Shown one piece after another: positions 1 through 11,836 of a stretch of 64,000 nt of DNA. The position numbers and the translations under genes are program-made. Under the pieces are notes generated by a model that was not told the origin of the DNA, did no database searches, and worked only from the letters and a program-made list of their open reading frames with translations. The DNA comes from Pseudo-nitzschia pungens (taxonomy: Eukaryota; Bacillariophyta; Bacillariophyceae; Bacillariales; Bacillariaceae). The stretch is taken from positions 6,812,501 to 6,876,500 of the forward strand of contig CM074760.1 in assembly GCA_037355855.1 (NCBI GenBank), given 5' to 3'. The first letter of the stretch is position 1. Each line of letters starts with the position of its first letter.

Positions 1-79
1 CAACGGCTTTATATTTCGTATTCTTGTTGTTCTTGATACAGTACTACGCGGATTCGTTATTCGAGTCGAGAACGCTGCG

Positions 80-1000
80 ATGATCGTGCCGTCTCCCGCT
101 TCGTTTCTCTTGGCAGCGGGCGCTACCATGGGAGCCGGAGATGCCGATGCACCCGGAATGGCGGCACTCTTGCTGGGTTTGCCGCCGGCAACGACCATCG
201 CCTTCGATGCATCCCTTCCTCATACCCCGTTCGCTCTCGCTCTTTCTCTCGCGGACTACTCATCCATTCCCGTTCCGGCCAACGCACCCCACCAGCAGCT
301 CTTCGGAGATCCGTCAGGGTGGGTCTCGGAAACGGCGGCGCGAGGTTCCGAACTGGTGGCCGCCCTCACCGCCGAAGACCGCGAAGGCAACGCCGACACC
401 GGAGATTCTCTCTCGCTCCTGGACCGACCCGGCACCGTCCTGTCGACGATCGCCCTGGTGACGGCCTCGGACATGATTCCCTTTGTCCCGTGCCAGCCAC
501 TCGCCATCTCGCTGGGCGCCAGGTACGGTCCTTCGGCCTTTCCGATCTGCGTTTTGGGGCAGACCCTGGCGGGGGTCCTCGCCTTCTCGTCCTCCCGGAG
601 GCTCTCCGGCTCGAACCCGGACCGGCTCGAGGCCGCGTGGGAGTCCCTCGGCGCCGATGGGACCCGGAGGTTTCGGGAGTTTCGGGCCTCCGTGCTCGGC
701 GAGAGCGACAACGACGAGCCCGCGCCGAGCCAAACCCAAACCCAACATCAATATCAGAATCAAAACGACGGTGCCACCGGTGGCGAGGAGCCTTCGGACG
801 AAGCCACCGTCTTTCTGGCGCTGGTCGGGCTGCGGCTGGCCCCGTTCTTTCCCTTTTCGGCGGGAAACTACCTGTTGGGGGGAGCCACGAGCGTTGGTCT
901 GCGGCCCTTTGTCCTGGCGACCCTGCTGGGATGCACGGTGAGCAATGCGGCGAGCATCCTGGTGGGTATGGGGGGAGCCGAATTGTTGTGGAGACAGTGA
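80..1000 (+). CDS. VTT-domain (TVP38/TMEM64/DedA-like) membrane protein, possibly 5' partial
   Basis: Probable integral membrane protein of the TVP38/DedA (SNARE-associated Golgi, VTT) family, whose members sit in endomembranes or plastids and act in lipid scrambling or membrane traffic. The C-terminal quarter carries the family signature: LRLAPFFPFSAGNYLLGG followed by a hydrophobic segment (about residues 262-302). An earlier segment, MIPFVPCQPLAISLGARYG, resembles the first re-entrant loop. Between them lies a Gln/Asn-rich spacer (SQTQTQHQYQNQ, about residues 215-227). The frame stays open upstream of the ATG to base 2, so the true start, or an upstream exon spliced near base 40, may lie outside the window; families of this type usually have one more hydrophobic segment N-terminal. 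Family call fairly firm; exact role unknown. Confidence 0.7.
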   Translation: MIVPSPASFLLAAGATMGAGDADAPGMAALLLGLPPATTIAFDASLPHTPFALALSLADYSSIPVPANAPHQQLFGDPSGWVSETAARGSELVAALTAEDREGNADTGDSLSLLDRPGTVLSTIALVTASDMIPFVPCQPLAISLGARYGPSAFPICVLGQTLAGVLAFSSSRRLSGSNPDRLEAAWESLGADGTRRFREFRASVLGESDNDEPAPSQTQTQHQYQNQNDGATGGEEPSDEATVFLALVGLRLAPFFPFSAGNYLLGGATSVGLRPFVLATLLGCTVSNAASILVGMGGAELLWRQ

Positions 1001-3018
1001 CGCCGTAGGGATCGAACGGATCAATGAATGGATGCAACGGGAATGGGAATGGGAATGGATGAGTGGATTGCAATGTGCGGTAGGCATCAAAAAACGTGGC
1101 GACCCCGTTCGCGTCGTGGTCTTGACGAAGTGGTTGGAGGCGAAGCATCGCTGCCCGATTCCTTCCGGCGTCGATATCATTCGGTAGCACGAAATCAAAC
1201 GTAACGAAACGAAACGAAACGAAACGAAACAAAATGGATGTCACTCCATTCCAACCCAGATCCGAGCTGCGAGTCGCCAACGCTAGCGGTTTGACCGAAC
1301 CGCTGTGGTATCCAATCGATGCAGCTACACTCAATCAATTTTTGAGGGCCTTGGAATTGCAGAAAATCCGTGTTTCCTCCGTTCTGCTGTCGGCTATGGG
1401 ATGATTCGGAAGAATGAGGAATCGGTTGCACCAACAAAAAGGAATGTGGCAAACACACGCGGTCAATGCGACCACTTCATCTTGCTACAATTGGGAACAC
1501 GGCCTTTTCCTTGTAGTACACTAGAGTACCTGTAGAATAGTAAATACTAGTGCGGGGATCCTCCATCAAAAGTTACATCTTTGCACAGGAAATGCTGGCG
1601 TGTTGGGCAGTATCATAATTATTATCATGTTGCGTACTCATTACAAGCAATTGCAGTACAATGTGGAGATTGCTTCATAATTTTTTTTAAACTTCTTGTG
1701 CTATCAACGCATCCTAGTTCCAAATGCTGCTGTTGTTGATATTCGATGTCGTACTGCATTTGTCAGATACTTCCAACTTGTACCGGTACAGGAAGATCTT
1801 AATGGTACAATAAGGTTCACGACTTCCATCTCTCTCAAAACAACAAAACAAAGTTTTTTCTACTTTATTTTTTTGTCTTCCATTAGGGTTAGGGAGAAAC
1901 TTAAATTTTTTTGATGATCATTATTTTGATTTCAGCACAAAGTGTGAAATTAAGATAGATAACCTTACCGGTAAGTTATGAAAGAAAGCAAAAGGAACGC
2001 AACGAAACTAAGGTTAGTTGTAATGAGAAGCATCTCAAAGCAATCAACTCACAACTCACACGTATCCTATGGGATACCCCGGCGCCGTCTCGGGTGTACG
2101 TCAACTTCGGAGTGCACGTACGTACTCTGTGCTCACATTTGTCTGTACTAGGAGGTCATACGCGGTATACACTAAGTCTATTCTGTAGTGATGGCGGATT
2201 GACGAAGCTTTAGGCGAATGTGTGGTATAGCGTGCGCGCGGGTGTGCGCGGTAGCTATCTAGTCACTAACCCGAACCCTAATCGGGGTGGGACCCCTATG
2301 TAGTAGGGGTATGTAGGGTTAGTACAGTGCACAGAGAGTCCTTGCCGGGTGGGCGGGCGGGAGTTTTGTTGATCCGCTCCCACAGGGAACAGCACTCCTC
2401 ATTGTCGTCGGCTTGGTGTTGGCCAAGGGACAATGAGGTGAGCAGATGGGGAAGGCATCGTCCCGCACCTCCGTGCCCGGTAGCGGCTGCGTCCCTTGTG
2501 CGGGCACCGCATTGTGCCCGTCTACAGTACGCGCGCTGTCGGCCCTCTCGTGACACTTACCTACCTACCATTGGGACCTTCCTCACATACGTCGTAGTGC
2601 TCGTCACGGCGCGCGCGGCAAGTTCACAGGTGGTGCGCGTGGAGGTGCGGGCGTGTCCCCCACCCGCATCCTGCAGTTGCGGTGACCTGTGTCTTGCCCA
2701 ACAATAATCTTACTACTCGTACGCTGAATACAAGACCAGTGTACCGGTACTCGTACGCACGAGTAATTAACCTTACTTGCACTAACCAAAAACCGTTTCT
2801 TGTCTCAATCGTCATTTCAAAGAACAACCACAATCCACTTCAATCCTCTCCAATCCACTTCAATCCATTCGTGTTCGTGCCTGACCCGAAAAACGCATCG
2901 TCGTCGAGTGCATCCACTGGTCTTGCATTGCATCCGCGTCGTGTACAGTACACCGCAACACACCACACCACACCACACCACAACACGCAACAAGAATCGT
3001 CGAGTCGTTGAATCCAAC
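1001..3018. other. Intergenic stretch with microsatellites and a hairpin
   Basis: No convincing gene. It holds a (GAAAC)n tract at about 1201-1230, TAACCTTACC/GGTAAG words at 1961-1978, a nested hairpin at 2274-2320, and a CACAC-type tract at about 2951-2990 just ahead of the SET-domain gene. A GC-rich patch at 2320-2700 has open frames but no recognisable protein. Confidence 0.6.
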
Positions 3019-3897
3019 ATGAAAAACTTGCTGCCGATGATGCTCAGCCTGGGATCTCCCACCAATACAAACTTGGCGGTGGTCCCCCCTCCCCTATTCG
3101 ATGCGAACCCTAAGCTCGCGGAGGGAGTCTCCGTGGAAACCAGGGACGCACCCCCCAAGGGCCTCGGCGTCTTTGCGCTCGAACCCATTGCCAACGGAAC
3201 GGTCGTCTGTCGGTACGAGGGCGATCTGTTGACCCTCGACGAGCAAGAAGCGCGCTATCCCGACTCCTTTCCGGACTACTGCCTCCACCTCTCCCCCGAG
3301 CTCAGCATCGACGCCGAGCGATCGGACCACTGGTCGAGGTTCATCAACCACCACGAGCAGCCCAACCTAGAGGTCCACAAGCGGATCGAACCGGAACCGA
3401 TGGCGTGGTTCGAGGCCACGAGGGACATTGCTGTCGGGGAGGAGCTCTCCTTCGACTACGGCCCGTTCTTTTTTTTCGCACGGGGGATCCAGCCCGCACC
3501 GGGAACCGAGTCGCGGAAAGTCGAGCTGGGGAGAGCGGGCGGCGACGAACGCAGCGACAAGAACGCGGAGGAAGAAGCGCGACGGGCCGAGCAGGAACGT
3601 CTAGCCTGGGAAACGGCGGGCCTGCCGGAGGTTCCCCTGACCGTCGAGCAAATACGGGCGATCGTGGATTGCGCATCGGTAACGAACGACGCCAAGAGGA
3701 CAGCGCTGGTGCGGGCCCTGGATTACTTTGGTGCCGTGGAATGGATCGACGACGACATTTTCGCCATCGGCATCGCCATTGGCAACCAGAGCGGGACCCG
3801 GGCGAAAAAAGAAATTTCCCGATCCTCCGTCGAGCCGGAGGAATTGGCGGCGAGCCTGGGGGACGTGATTCGGATCGTTTCGGCCAAGGCCGCCTAA
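3019..3897 (+). CDS. SET-domain protein (putative lysine methyltransferase)
   Basis: A 292-residue protein if translated from the ATG at 3019. An in-frame upstream start at 2800 would add 73 residues encoded by CA-repeat DNA and is less likely. Residues about 46-150 form a compact SET domain: KGLGVFA at the start, GTVVCRYEGDLL, the RFINHH segment (107-112) standing where the family has RFINHSC, and EELSFDYG (141-148), the cofactor and substrate tyrosine motif. No post-SET cysteines follow. After about residue 165 comes a charged, probably helical stretch rich in Glu/Arg and a short conserved-looking tail. SET proteins transfer methyl groups from S-adenosylmethionine to lysine; the substrate, histone or not, cannot be told. 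HH in place of HSC is a departure seen in non-histone SET enzymes too. Confidence 0.85.
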   Translation: MKNLLPMMLSLGSPTNTNLAVVPPPLFDANPKLAEGVSVETRDAPPKGLGVFALEPIANGTVVCRYEGDLLTLDEQEARYPDSFPDYCLHLSPELSIDAERSDHWSRFINHHEQPNLEVHKRIEPEPMAWFEATRDIAVGEELSFDYGPFFFFARGIQPAPGTESRKVELGRAGGDERSDKNAEEEARRAEQERLAWETAGLPEVPLTVEQIRAIVDCASVTNDAKRTALVRALDYFGAVEWIDDDIFAIGIAIGNQSGTRAKKEISRSSVEPEELAASLGDVIRIVSAKAA

Positions 3898-6800
3898 CGA
3901 GTGTTTGCCCACGCTCCAGTCTAGGGGCAGCGACACCTTGTCCGCAAACGGAACCAAGACGAAACGAAACGATGAGGACCGACCGACCGACCGACTGAGT
4001 GAGTGAGTGAGTGAGTGAGCGTGCGAAGACGATCTCAACGTTTCCTCCGCTCGACCGCTTTTTGGTCCGGGGCATCACTGGATGGTGGTTTGCGTTCCGT
4101 GGGTCTCGTTGCGTGGCTCGAAACACTCGTGGGAACCCTGCTCCATCGAACGAGGCTTTCGCTGTCGCAAAGGAATCATCTGATGCCTGACTTGGCTCGA
4201 AATGAATGCATACCGAGGCAGACGCCTTTTTCTGATCGATAAAATCATCGTGCAAGCGTTTAATCAAGTTGCATGCTTGCTACGGTACGGTAGACACCAC
4301 TCACACCAACTGGGATAGTACTTGTTGTTGTCTTGTAGAACACGTTTACAGGACTTACTGCACGTTCAGGTAATGTAGTTGTCTAGAACCAATCATGGGT
4401 GGATCTCCATGCACGCACACTGATATTCATAGTGCCAATCGAATGGACGTCAAAACATTGCGAGCCGAATCACTGTTGGGGGCATGTACACGGCACGACA
4501 TGTTTTGTTGCACAATCTACAGTGTTGCTACCATCGAGGGGACAATGGAACCACGGAACGATTCAAATGTCGCAAAAAGCCGGTGCACACCAGACATGAT
4601 CAGGAGATTTCGAGGGTGAGACCGGCCTGCAACCTGTGAGTGTTCCCACCAAAGTAGAACACGGATCAGATATGTTGCTGGTGGTGGCGCTGCGTGGACT
4701 TCGGCAACAATGCCAAAACAAGAACCAGCCCACCAGAACGCAATGCACTTTGCGTTGCACCAAGAAGCTTCCCCAACTGGTCTCCCAACCATCAAGGGGT
4801 ATTAGTTCAGCACTCTGCTGATCGTTTTACAATCATTTTGTCCCGAGGTTCAGGGTTTCTTAAGCAATGGGTCATTTCCTTTCATGTATCTGGACCATCA
4901 TTCTTGCTATTCAGCAATGAGATGGTACTATTATTTGCCACATATGGCACTGCAATGATATTGGTTTGGTTGCATTGGAATTGTCACTATCATTTTTTGT
5001 TGCAATACAGATGCAACCTAGCACTACTAGTAGTATTACTACGAAGATTGCTTTGCATGGGCCATCCACACCACCATTTCCATTACAAATAGTACTACTG
5101 TAAAAAAGTCCCAGAAAACACCTAAAAATTATTTTATTTTCATCCAGATTCTTTTCAGTGGTTCCATAAACCCCAGTAGCAGGTTGCTGCTCTTTTGTTA
5201 TGGGCAGAAATGTGTTGCATCTCTTTATCTTTATATTGCAACAATACAATGAATGAATGGGAGTAATCTGGCGCTGACAGGTTGTGCGGGTCCCTTTTGG
5301 TGCTTGGGATTTGCAGAGTTCTTCTTGATGATTGAGATCAGGAGCAGGAGATTAAGTCTTCTCTATCTATGCACCACTTTGGAATCTTTCCGTCTTGAAT
5401 TGCTGTGTATGTTGAGTATCTGTATGATGTGAATAACCATATGGTATAGTAACCCTGTTACATCTTCATCCAGAAATTGGACATGTGGTTCATTATTTAC
5501 AGTAGTAATGAAAATTAATAATGATTCCCTCCTTGAAGGATAGGAAATCATACGTTCGAAAATGTTGGATGCCTCAAAATTTTGCACAGAGGGACCAGAG
5601 CGATAGTGAGTAACCTTAGTGAGTCAGTCCTGAACCTAAAAGTGTGGTGATCATGGGTCATGAACAGCACTTCGTCCAAGTTCGAAAGTAAGATTACGTG
5701 GCGTGGTGAACTTGACTTGTACGGTAAGAACTTAGTTGCAATCCAGCATCGCACCGGGTACCGGTAAGTTAATACGCTACAGTTCGAAGATATTTTTTTA
5801 AAAAACTAAGCTTACTCGTACCGGTAAGATTACGAATAAGACCTTACGGTAATTTTTTTTTTCAAAAAATAAAAAAGGACTGACTAAGCCTTAAGTTTAC
5901 TTCTCTAGTAACCTTACCGTAGTACAGAAGTTCAGTTGGTCATACAGTATTCGAGTAGACGATGTACTTGTATTGTTTGTACTGGTACTTGTACCGGTAA
6001 GTAATGGTACCGTACTACTTAATGTTATTTTGGTTTTTCCAGGTGGGTGATAGTACAAGTAAGTTACTGTGAGGTTACACGTGCATTCTCAATTCGTGAC
6101 CGGCAATTTCAAATTGGACTTTTTTTAAAAATTACTACGTAAGATCTTTCGTACTTCGTATTTGTAATAAAAAACCTACAGTTCAAAGTATTGTACCGTA
6201 CTGAGTACATAGGGTAAGCTTACGTACTTGTAATTTTACATGTACGGATACTAATACCGTACAAGCACGTTCTGAAGAGCACACAGAACCCTACCGGTAG
6301 ATACAATTTTGAAGAATTTGATTACATTCTCTAACCCGGTAACTTATCACCTGCCTTCTCCATTCCGTGTGTTCCGATACCGGTACCACATCTTCACCGT
6401 CTCTTTTGAAAAAAAAAGATCGTTGTCCTCCCGTACGATATGAATTCGCGCCATTCCGAAAAAATGAAGCCGGCTCGGCTCTCAAGAATTTGAATCATCA
6501 TCTTTAGATAGCCGTACTTCCCATTATGTACATCGAACATTTTCCCCAGTAGCTTAAATCTTTCGATTCAAAAATGAACAACCGATACGGAATAAACGGA
6601 AATGGAACAATGGCGAACAAAATTTTCTCATAGAAGAACGCTACTTTGGTTCACAATGTGTGGCAGCCACGTTCAGGTTGTTGCTTCCCACCATTAGCAT
6701 TCATCGGTCGGACAGGTGCCGTCGCCTTCCTTAAGTGTGAGAAAATGCGATTTTTTTCGTTCGTGAACTTCGTCGGAACGAACGATCAGTTCAATTCAAC

Positions 6801-7179
6801 AACACTTGGTTGAAGCAGCAGCTCATAGTTCGAAAAACAGTCTCGACGCGCCTGCCGTATGTTTTTTGAGAAAGTTGGGTCTTTCTCATCTTTGTAATAC
6901 TAATAAAGAGAGGACGGATGAAGACAGTTTCTGTAGAAAAGATTTTGTATTGTTATTGGTAATGTTGCTGTGCTAGTCTTACAGAGTGCTAGTTTGATAG
7001 TGTTGTATTGTTCGTTGCAGGGCGCCTGCATCGTTTGTTGTATATGTTTTGTGGTATGTATATTCAGTGTGTAAAACTTCTAGCCAATTCAGGGACGGAA
7101 GATAGAAATATCGTTCAAAAAAGTCGGAGACATTGTCGCTAGATTGTGATGTATCGTTGTTTGGAGTTGACTACCTGGC
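3898..7179. other. Long intergenic stretch, no gene seen
   Basis: Contains a (GTGA)n run at about 3997-4019, A/T-rich DNA, and from about 5690 to 6310 a dense set of TACCGGTA, CTTACCG, GTACTTGTA and AAGGTTA words. Short open frames at 4400-5250 show no protein-like composition. The last 200 bases are probably the 3' untranslated part of the cyclin gene read from the other strand. Confidence 0.6.
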
Positions 7180-8523
7180 TTAATATAAACCATCGTAGTC
7201 ACCCACGAAATAGTCTTCAGTGTCCATACTGTCCTCATCTTCAGAATCAAACTGCTGCAGTTGTTGCTGTTGACATGTGTTTTGATGTGAAGATGAATAG
7301 CCGTATTGGTCAATGTTATCGTTCGTCTCTGGAGGGGCCATCACAGATACAGGCGATATAGTGCGCTGTAATCGAGACGGCTCGGGAACTTCGGTCGTTG
7401 TTTCGGCCCTTGCGGGTGTCGCCTCCGCGTCGTCAAGCCCTCCTTGTTCGTTTGCCTGTGCGTAGATCAATGAGAGGCGTTCTCTACATGCTATCACGGC
7501 TGGAGAGCGGATATCAATGAATCTCGTAATGGGAAACTTGACCCGGGATGCACTCTTACCCAGGCGATCCATGGAGTTGAGCAGTGCAGCCATCGCTATT
7601 TCGGATGGTTTGTAAGAGACAAAGAAGTAATCCATGACTGAGAGTTCGATCATGAACTGAGCAAGATCGTGGAGCTCGTGCTCTTCCACTGAAAGAAAGA
7701 AGAGAAAGTGTTTTACAAAAAGTTGTGCCGTAGGTGGATGTACGTGCCATCGCAAGCGTTGCAAGACTTCGTACTCCATCTTTTCCATTTCCTTCAGCGT
7801 GAAGAAACCTCGGCTAAGTTGGAGGATTGTATCCATCGAAGATTTGGATCCAGGAATCAGAAGATGTTTGTATTCGTTTAATTTGATCGAAAGATAAAGA
7901 CAAGTCATGGCAAGTAGCTGAAATAGATTCTTGTCCACTATTCCATCATAGACTCCTAGATAACGATCCAAGTGACTCATTGCAGTACTAACAACTTCGC
8001 GATTCAGATCAAAGTGATCGACCACTAGCGAAGCGCATTCAGTTTTCGAGACGGCACGTTTCGGAGTGAGAATAAATGGTGGGTAGAACCGATTTATTAC
8101 ATTGTCATCTACGCTTGCGAGCAGTGAGTCCATACAAGACTTACCTTGGTAAGCCCACTCGCATATCTTTTCCCGCCAATGCTTATTGATTTGAGATGTG
8201 CTGCTGGATGAAGACCCGACACTTCCGGATCCAGCCATGCTAGAGCAATTCGCAGCAGCATTTCGTCTGGAAAGATCCGCGTGTTCAGACTCAGATCCTT
8301 CTGCCGAAGTCAGATCGTCCCAAGATTTACGTTTTTTGGGGCACGATGGATCGGACGAATCCTTTGAGGAGTAAGAGGATTGTTGGTCAGTCGCTGCTAC
8401 TGCTTCAATTGCGGACTCTTGTGCTCTCGCAATTCCTTGCATTCGCGACAGATAATCACACGTTTGGTAATGAGTAGTCTCCTGTGTAAGGAGGACCTGC
8501 AAACGCTCACCAGCATCCACCAT
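7180..8523 (-). CDS. Diatom cyclin, two exons (8523-8145, 8024-7180) or one 447-residue frame
   Basis: Cyclin N-terminal-box protein of the kind expanded in diatoms; it would bind and activate a cyclin-dependent kinase. Core segments: WREKICEWAYQ, then VVDHFDLNREVVSTAMSHLDRYL, LFQLLAMTCLYLSIKLNE, and LRWHVHPPTAQLFVKHF with a second fold through DYFFVSYKPSEIAMAALLNSM. The frame is open throughout (447 residues). However, a perfect GTAAGT donor at 8144 and a CTAG acceptor ending at 8025 bound a 120-base intron, falling after codon base 1 exactly where the paralogue at 11837 has its intron. Splicing joins WAYQ to VVDHFDL as in other diatom cyclins and gives 407 residues. The intron is a multiple of three without stops, so its retention would insert 40 residues into the cyclin box. 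The C-terminal tail is Gln/Asp/Glu-rich. Confidence 0.88.
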   Translation of the reverse strand: MVDAGERLQVLLTQETTHYQTCDYLSRMQGIARAQESAIEAVAATDQQSSYSSKDSSDPSCPKKRKSWDDLTSAEGSESEHADLSRRNAAANCSSMAGSGSVGSSSSSTSQINKHWREKICEWAYQGKSCMDSLLASVDDNVINRFYPPFILTPKRAVSKTECASLVVDHFDLNREVVSTAMSHLDRYLGVYDGIVDKNLFQLLAMTCLYLSIKLNEYKHLLIPGSKSSMDTILQLSRGFFTLKEMEKMEYEVLQRLRWHVHPPTAQLFVKHFLFFLSVEEHELHDLAQFMIELSVMDYFFVSYKPSEIAMAALLNSMDRLGKSASRVKFPITRFIDIRSPAVIACRERLSLIYAQANEQGGLDDAEATPARAETTTEVPEPSRLQRTISPVSVMAPPETNDNIDQYGYSSSHQNTCQQQQLQQFDSEDEDSMDTEDYFVGDYDGLY

Positions 8524-11500
8524 CTTGGTTTTTCCTGTTTGATTTTACAATGAACCAAACAATGCTGAGGTTGGTGAAGATTGTGCGAAAAATTTTCTTA
8601 CGGTGTACGGGTGCCGTAGAGAGGTCCTATGAACTGAATGAAGCGTGCTACTGTTGTTAGTTTTTTGTATGTACTTCGTGGTTGGGAAAAAGTACCCACC
8701 GTAGATTCGGCAGTTGGTGATCATCTTCCCTTATAAACCGTTAATCAAATGAGGCCATAATGAAATTTGAGAGGAACTAGTACAGGATTCTACTCAACTT
8801 TTACGGACTAGCAATAAGTTGATGATTCTTCTCCGCCAAAAAGAGCAACTACCAATGAGGGAAGAACACAAAAATCCGAGCGCTAAGCGAGATATTTAGA
8901 CCCTCTTTGTCCAATCAAAACCCCAAAGAATCTGATGACTATGTGACAATGTCATACGTCATATGAGAAATTGTATTATCTATGCAATATTTGGAGGCAG
9001 TATTTTCAATCATCTAAAAAATTAGTAATCAGGGAACTTGATTCCACATGGACATTATAAATTCTATCAGTAATCTCATTTTCAAAGTTTACTATGAGTT
9101 CTAAGATTATGTAAGTCAATCATGGCACGGAATTAAAAGTAGGTTCCTCGAAAAGCGCCGAATGTCATTTTTCCACAAATTAGTGTCAATAGTCACTCAT
9201 TAAAAAACAACTTTGATTTCAGCTACGTGTACAATCAAAAGAAGAACGGCAGGATCGTAGTGGAAAGATTTCTTGACGAGGATGCGACAGAGCAGCTGCA
9301 AGAGAACCGCAACAGTAAAAGTTCACGGCGAATGCTCTGAAGCACTTGTACTTCTGGCAATGACAAACACCGCACTTGTCCTCTCAAAATCAAGAAAGCA
9401 AACGGAGATTATTGTATTACGGTAAGATTATTACTTCTACGAGTAAATATTGTGTAGTAAGGTACTTTTCAACTACAGTAAACCTTAAGGTTACTTGTAC
9501 TTGTACGAGAATAATCACGTGTCGTTTTTGCAAGATTATTTTCGGAATGCAAAGATTCGTCGTCCGTATCTTACCATGCATCATTCGGTATCGACGCAGT
9601 AACCTTACTCGTACCGTACCAATGATTTGAGGATGAATCTCTAGTTAATGCGTAAGGTAACGAAGTGAATGAAGTCAGTCCTCTTAGCGTTCAGAAGAGC
9701 ATTCATGGGATATTGATTTGCATACAGTACGAGTAATCTCACCCAGTAAAGTAAAACCTTACGTGATCGCATTTTTTTTCGAAGCAACATGAAGATCTGA
9801 GCTCAAATCGCGCTGACCTGGAAAAAGTAATGACGCACAGGTAAGGTTTACGGTGTTGCTACCAGGTAACCTTACCGTAGAGAATAATCGAGAGCTACAA
9901 ACAAGGATCATTATCATTGTTACTACCGGTACGTCGATAATTGAATACCACCGCCGCTGAAATAAGAGTAAAGGTTTCATAAAATCTATTGTGCAACGAA
10001 AAATATCAGAAGTTAGCGCTGAAAGAAACATTGATTGAAAAACTCAAGACAGTAATGACCAATCATTAGAACTTCACAACAATGTTTAAAAAAAGAACCT
10101 CGTATGAAAAAGGATTGTATATACGTCTTACATACCGTACCAACCCAGATTGAAAACTAAAGACGATAGTTCGCGTTAGAAACAGGAAGGTACCGTAAGG
10201 TTACCGTACAACTAAAAATGTCTCGCTTCTTTCATCATTGTTTCTTTCCCATGAAACTGCTCACGTGAAAGGAAAGGAAAGGAAAGGAAAGGAGAGCAGA
10301 GAAAGAGAAGAAAACAAAATAATAATAATAATAATAATAAATGTACCGGTACACGTAAGCTTACCGTCAATTAGATCATGATTATTGATCAGGAGAAGTG
10401 GGCGTCTGGAATGCATAATATCACGATAATGTTCAAACAAACAGCTTACTTACAGACGACTGCGCGTCCCAGCATCTGATGGGGAAAGCGGTACCGTATT
10501 TCTGGAAGCCATTGCAAAGCGCTTTATTCTTCTTTTATTATCATTATGACTAATATGTAATTACCGTACGGTAGATCTATCATACCGGTACCGTAATCTT
10601 ACCGGTACGGTGTGGTAAGAATGAAAAGAAGATTCGTACTACCGTACAGGTAACCTTACCCAACGCAAGGAAATTTTCGTTCCGGTTGGTCAGAAGACTG
10701 TCACATCTTGCGATGTGCCTTCCACAAGCCTGACGACGTAATGTCGTCAAAAAGGGTATCACTTTCAAGCCTGAGTCTCATTTTTGTAGGCTACGTTCCC
10801 GTGCTTGTACGTGTGCATTGAATAGTAGGTACTGAACTGGAATGGGAAGATTACAGATGTTGGGTCGACAGCCGCCAAAATTCGACTTTTGAATGTCGCA
10901 AGGTGCGTACAATAAGTCGCAGCAGTATGCAATGAAGCATGTTTTCAATTAAAGGTCTTCTTGAAGTTGCAATTTTTTTCATCTTTTTCCCTCTTCTCTC
11001 GAAATATATATACAGCCCTTGAAAGCCACACGTTCTGCAAAATCATTCCCATCGAGCCTCAAATAGTACCGGTACACTGTAGAAATGAAGAATGATTAAA
11101 AGCTTTCTAAAATTTACAATATCATACTTCGTATTTTTTGGTACCTTACTGTAGTACCTTACAAAATTCCCAATAGCAGTGGCTCGGTTCTACGTGGATA
11201 GGTGTTCTACGGTTCCGTACTTACGGATTCAAAAAAGTTTGTACTCCTGTTAGGTTTGTACCGTAGCTCTGCAGTTCTACGGTAAGGTTTATTCCTTCCT
11301 CAGAATGCGACGGACAATCCCATGAATAATAATGAACTGGTACGAAATATGGAGAGAGTATCGTCAATAGTCCGATATCAGTCAAGTTCAATCCATTCTA
11401 TTATACCTAATATTTATTGTCTTATAAGACTATAATTATGATCGGGCCAGCGAACATTCCTTGAGGAAGGAATTCCTTTAAAGATGAGATGTGTTGCACA

Positions 11501-11836
11501 CGTCGAAGAGATCTTTTCAAAATGCAAGAACAACAATATATACATTATTTGTCTTACGTATGTTTTCGCGACCTATTCCTAGGAATTCCTACAATGAAGA
11601 GATTGCAAATGACGCGAGATCCTGCTGAACGATATTTTCATACGAGAAAAATATCTCTCTCAATCTCTCCGAGTCGTTTTTCGGAACGATTATCGTATCC
11701 AATACGAGAGTAAGGTTACGGTACCTTACTGCGAATCGCCCGAAGATAATAGAAAAAGAAATGATACCGTTAGTTACTTTTTCTTTCTCAATCAAAATAT
11801 ACTACAAGGTCATTTCTTTCAATATGAGATAAAAGC
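8524..11836. other. Intergenic stretch between divergent cyclin genes, word-repeat rich
   Basis: Shared upstream region of the two divergent cyclin genes. The first 700 bases look unique. From about 9410 to 11740 there are many copies of TAACCTTAC, TACCGGTA and GGTACCGTA-type words (for example 10191-10209 and 10562-10620). Simple repeats: AAAGG at about 10263-10295 and ATA at about 10318-10340. No credible coding frame. Confidence 0.6.

Noticed and set aside
314..1198. 294-codon - strand frame opposite the VTT gene
   Set aside because: Arg/Gly/Pro-rich antisense of GC-rich coding DNA; the + strand has the family motif.
2327..2707. 126-codon + frame in a GC-rich patch
   Set aside because: No domain, cysteine- and arginine-heavy composition typical of random GC-rich DNA; neighbours show no splice continuation.
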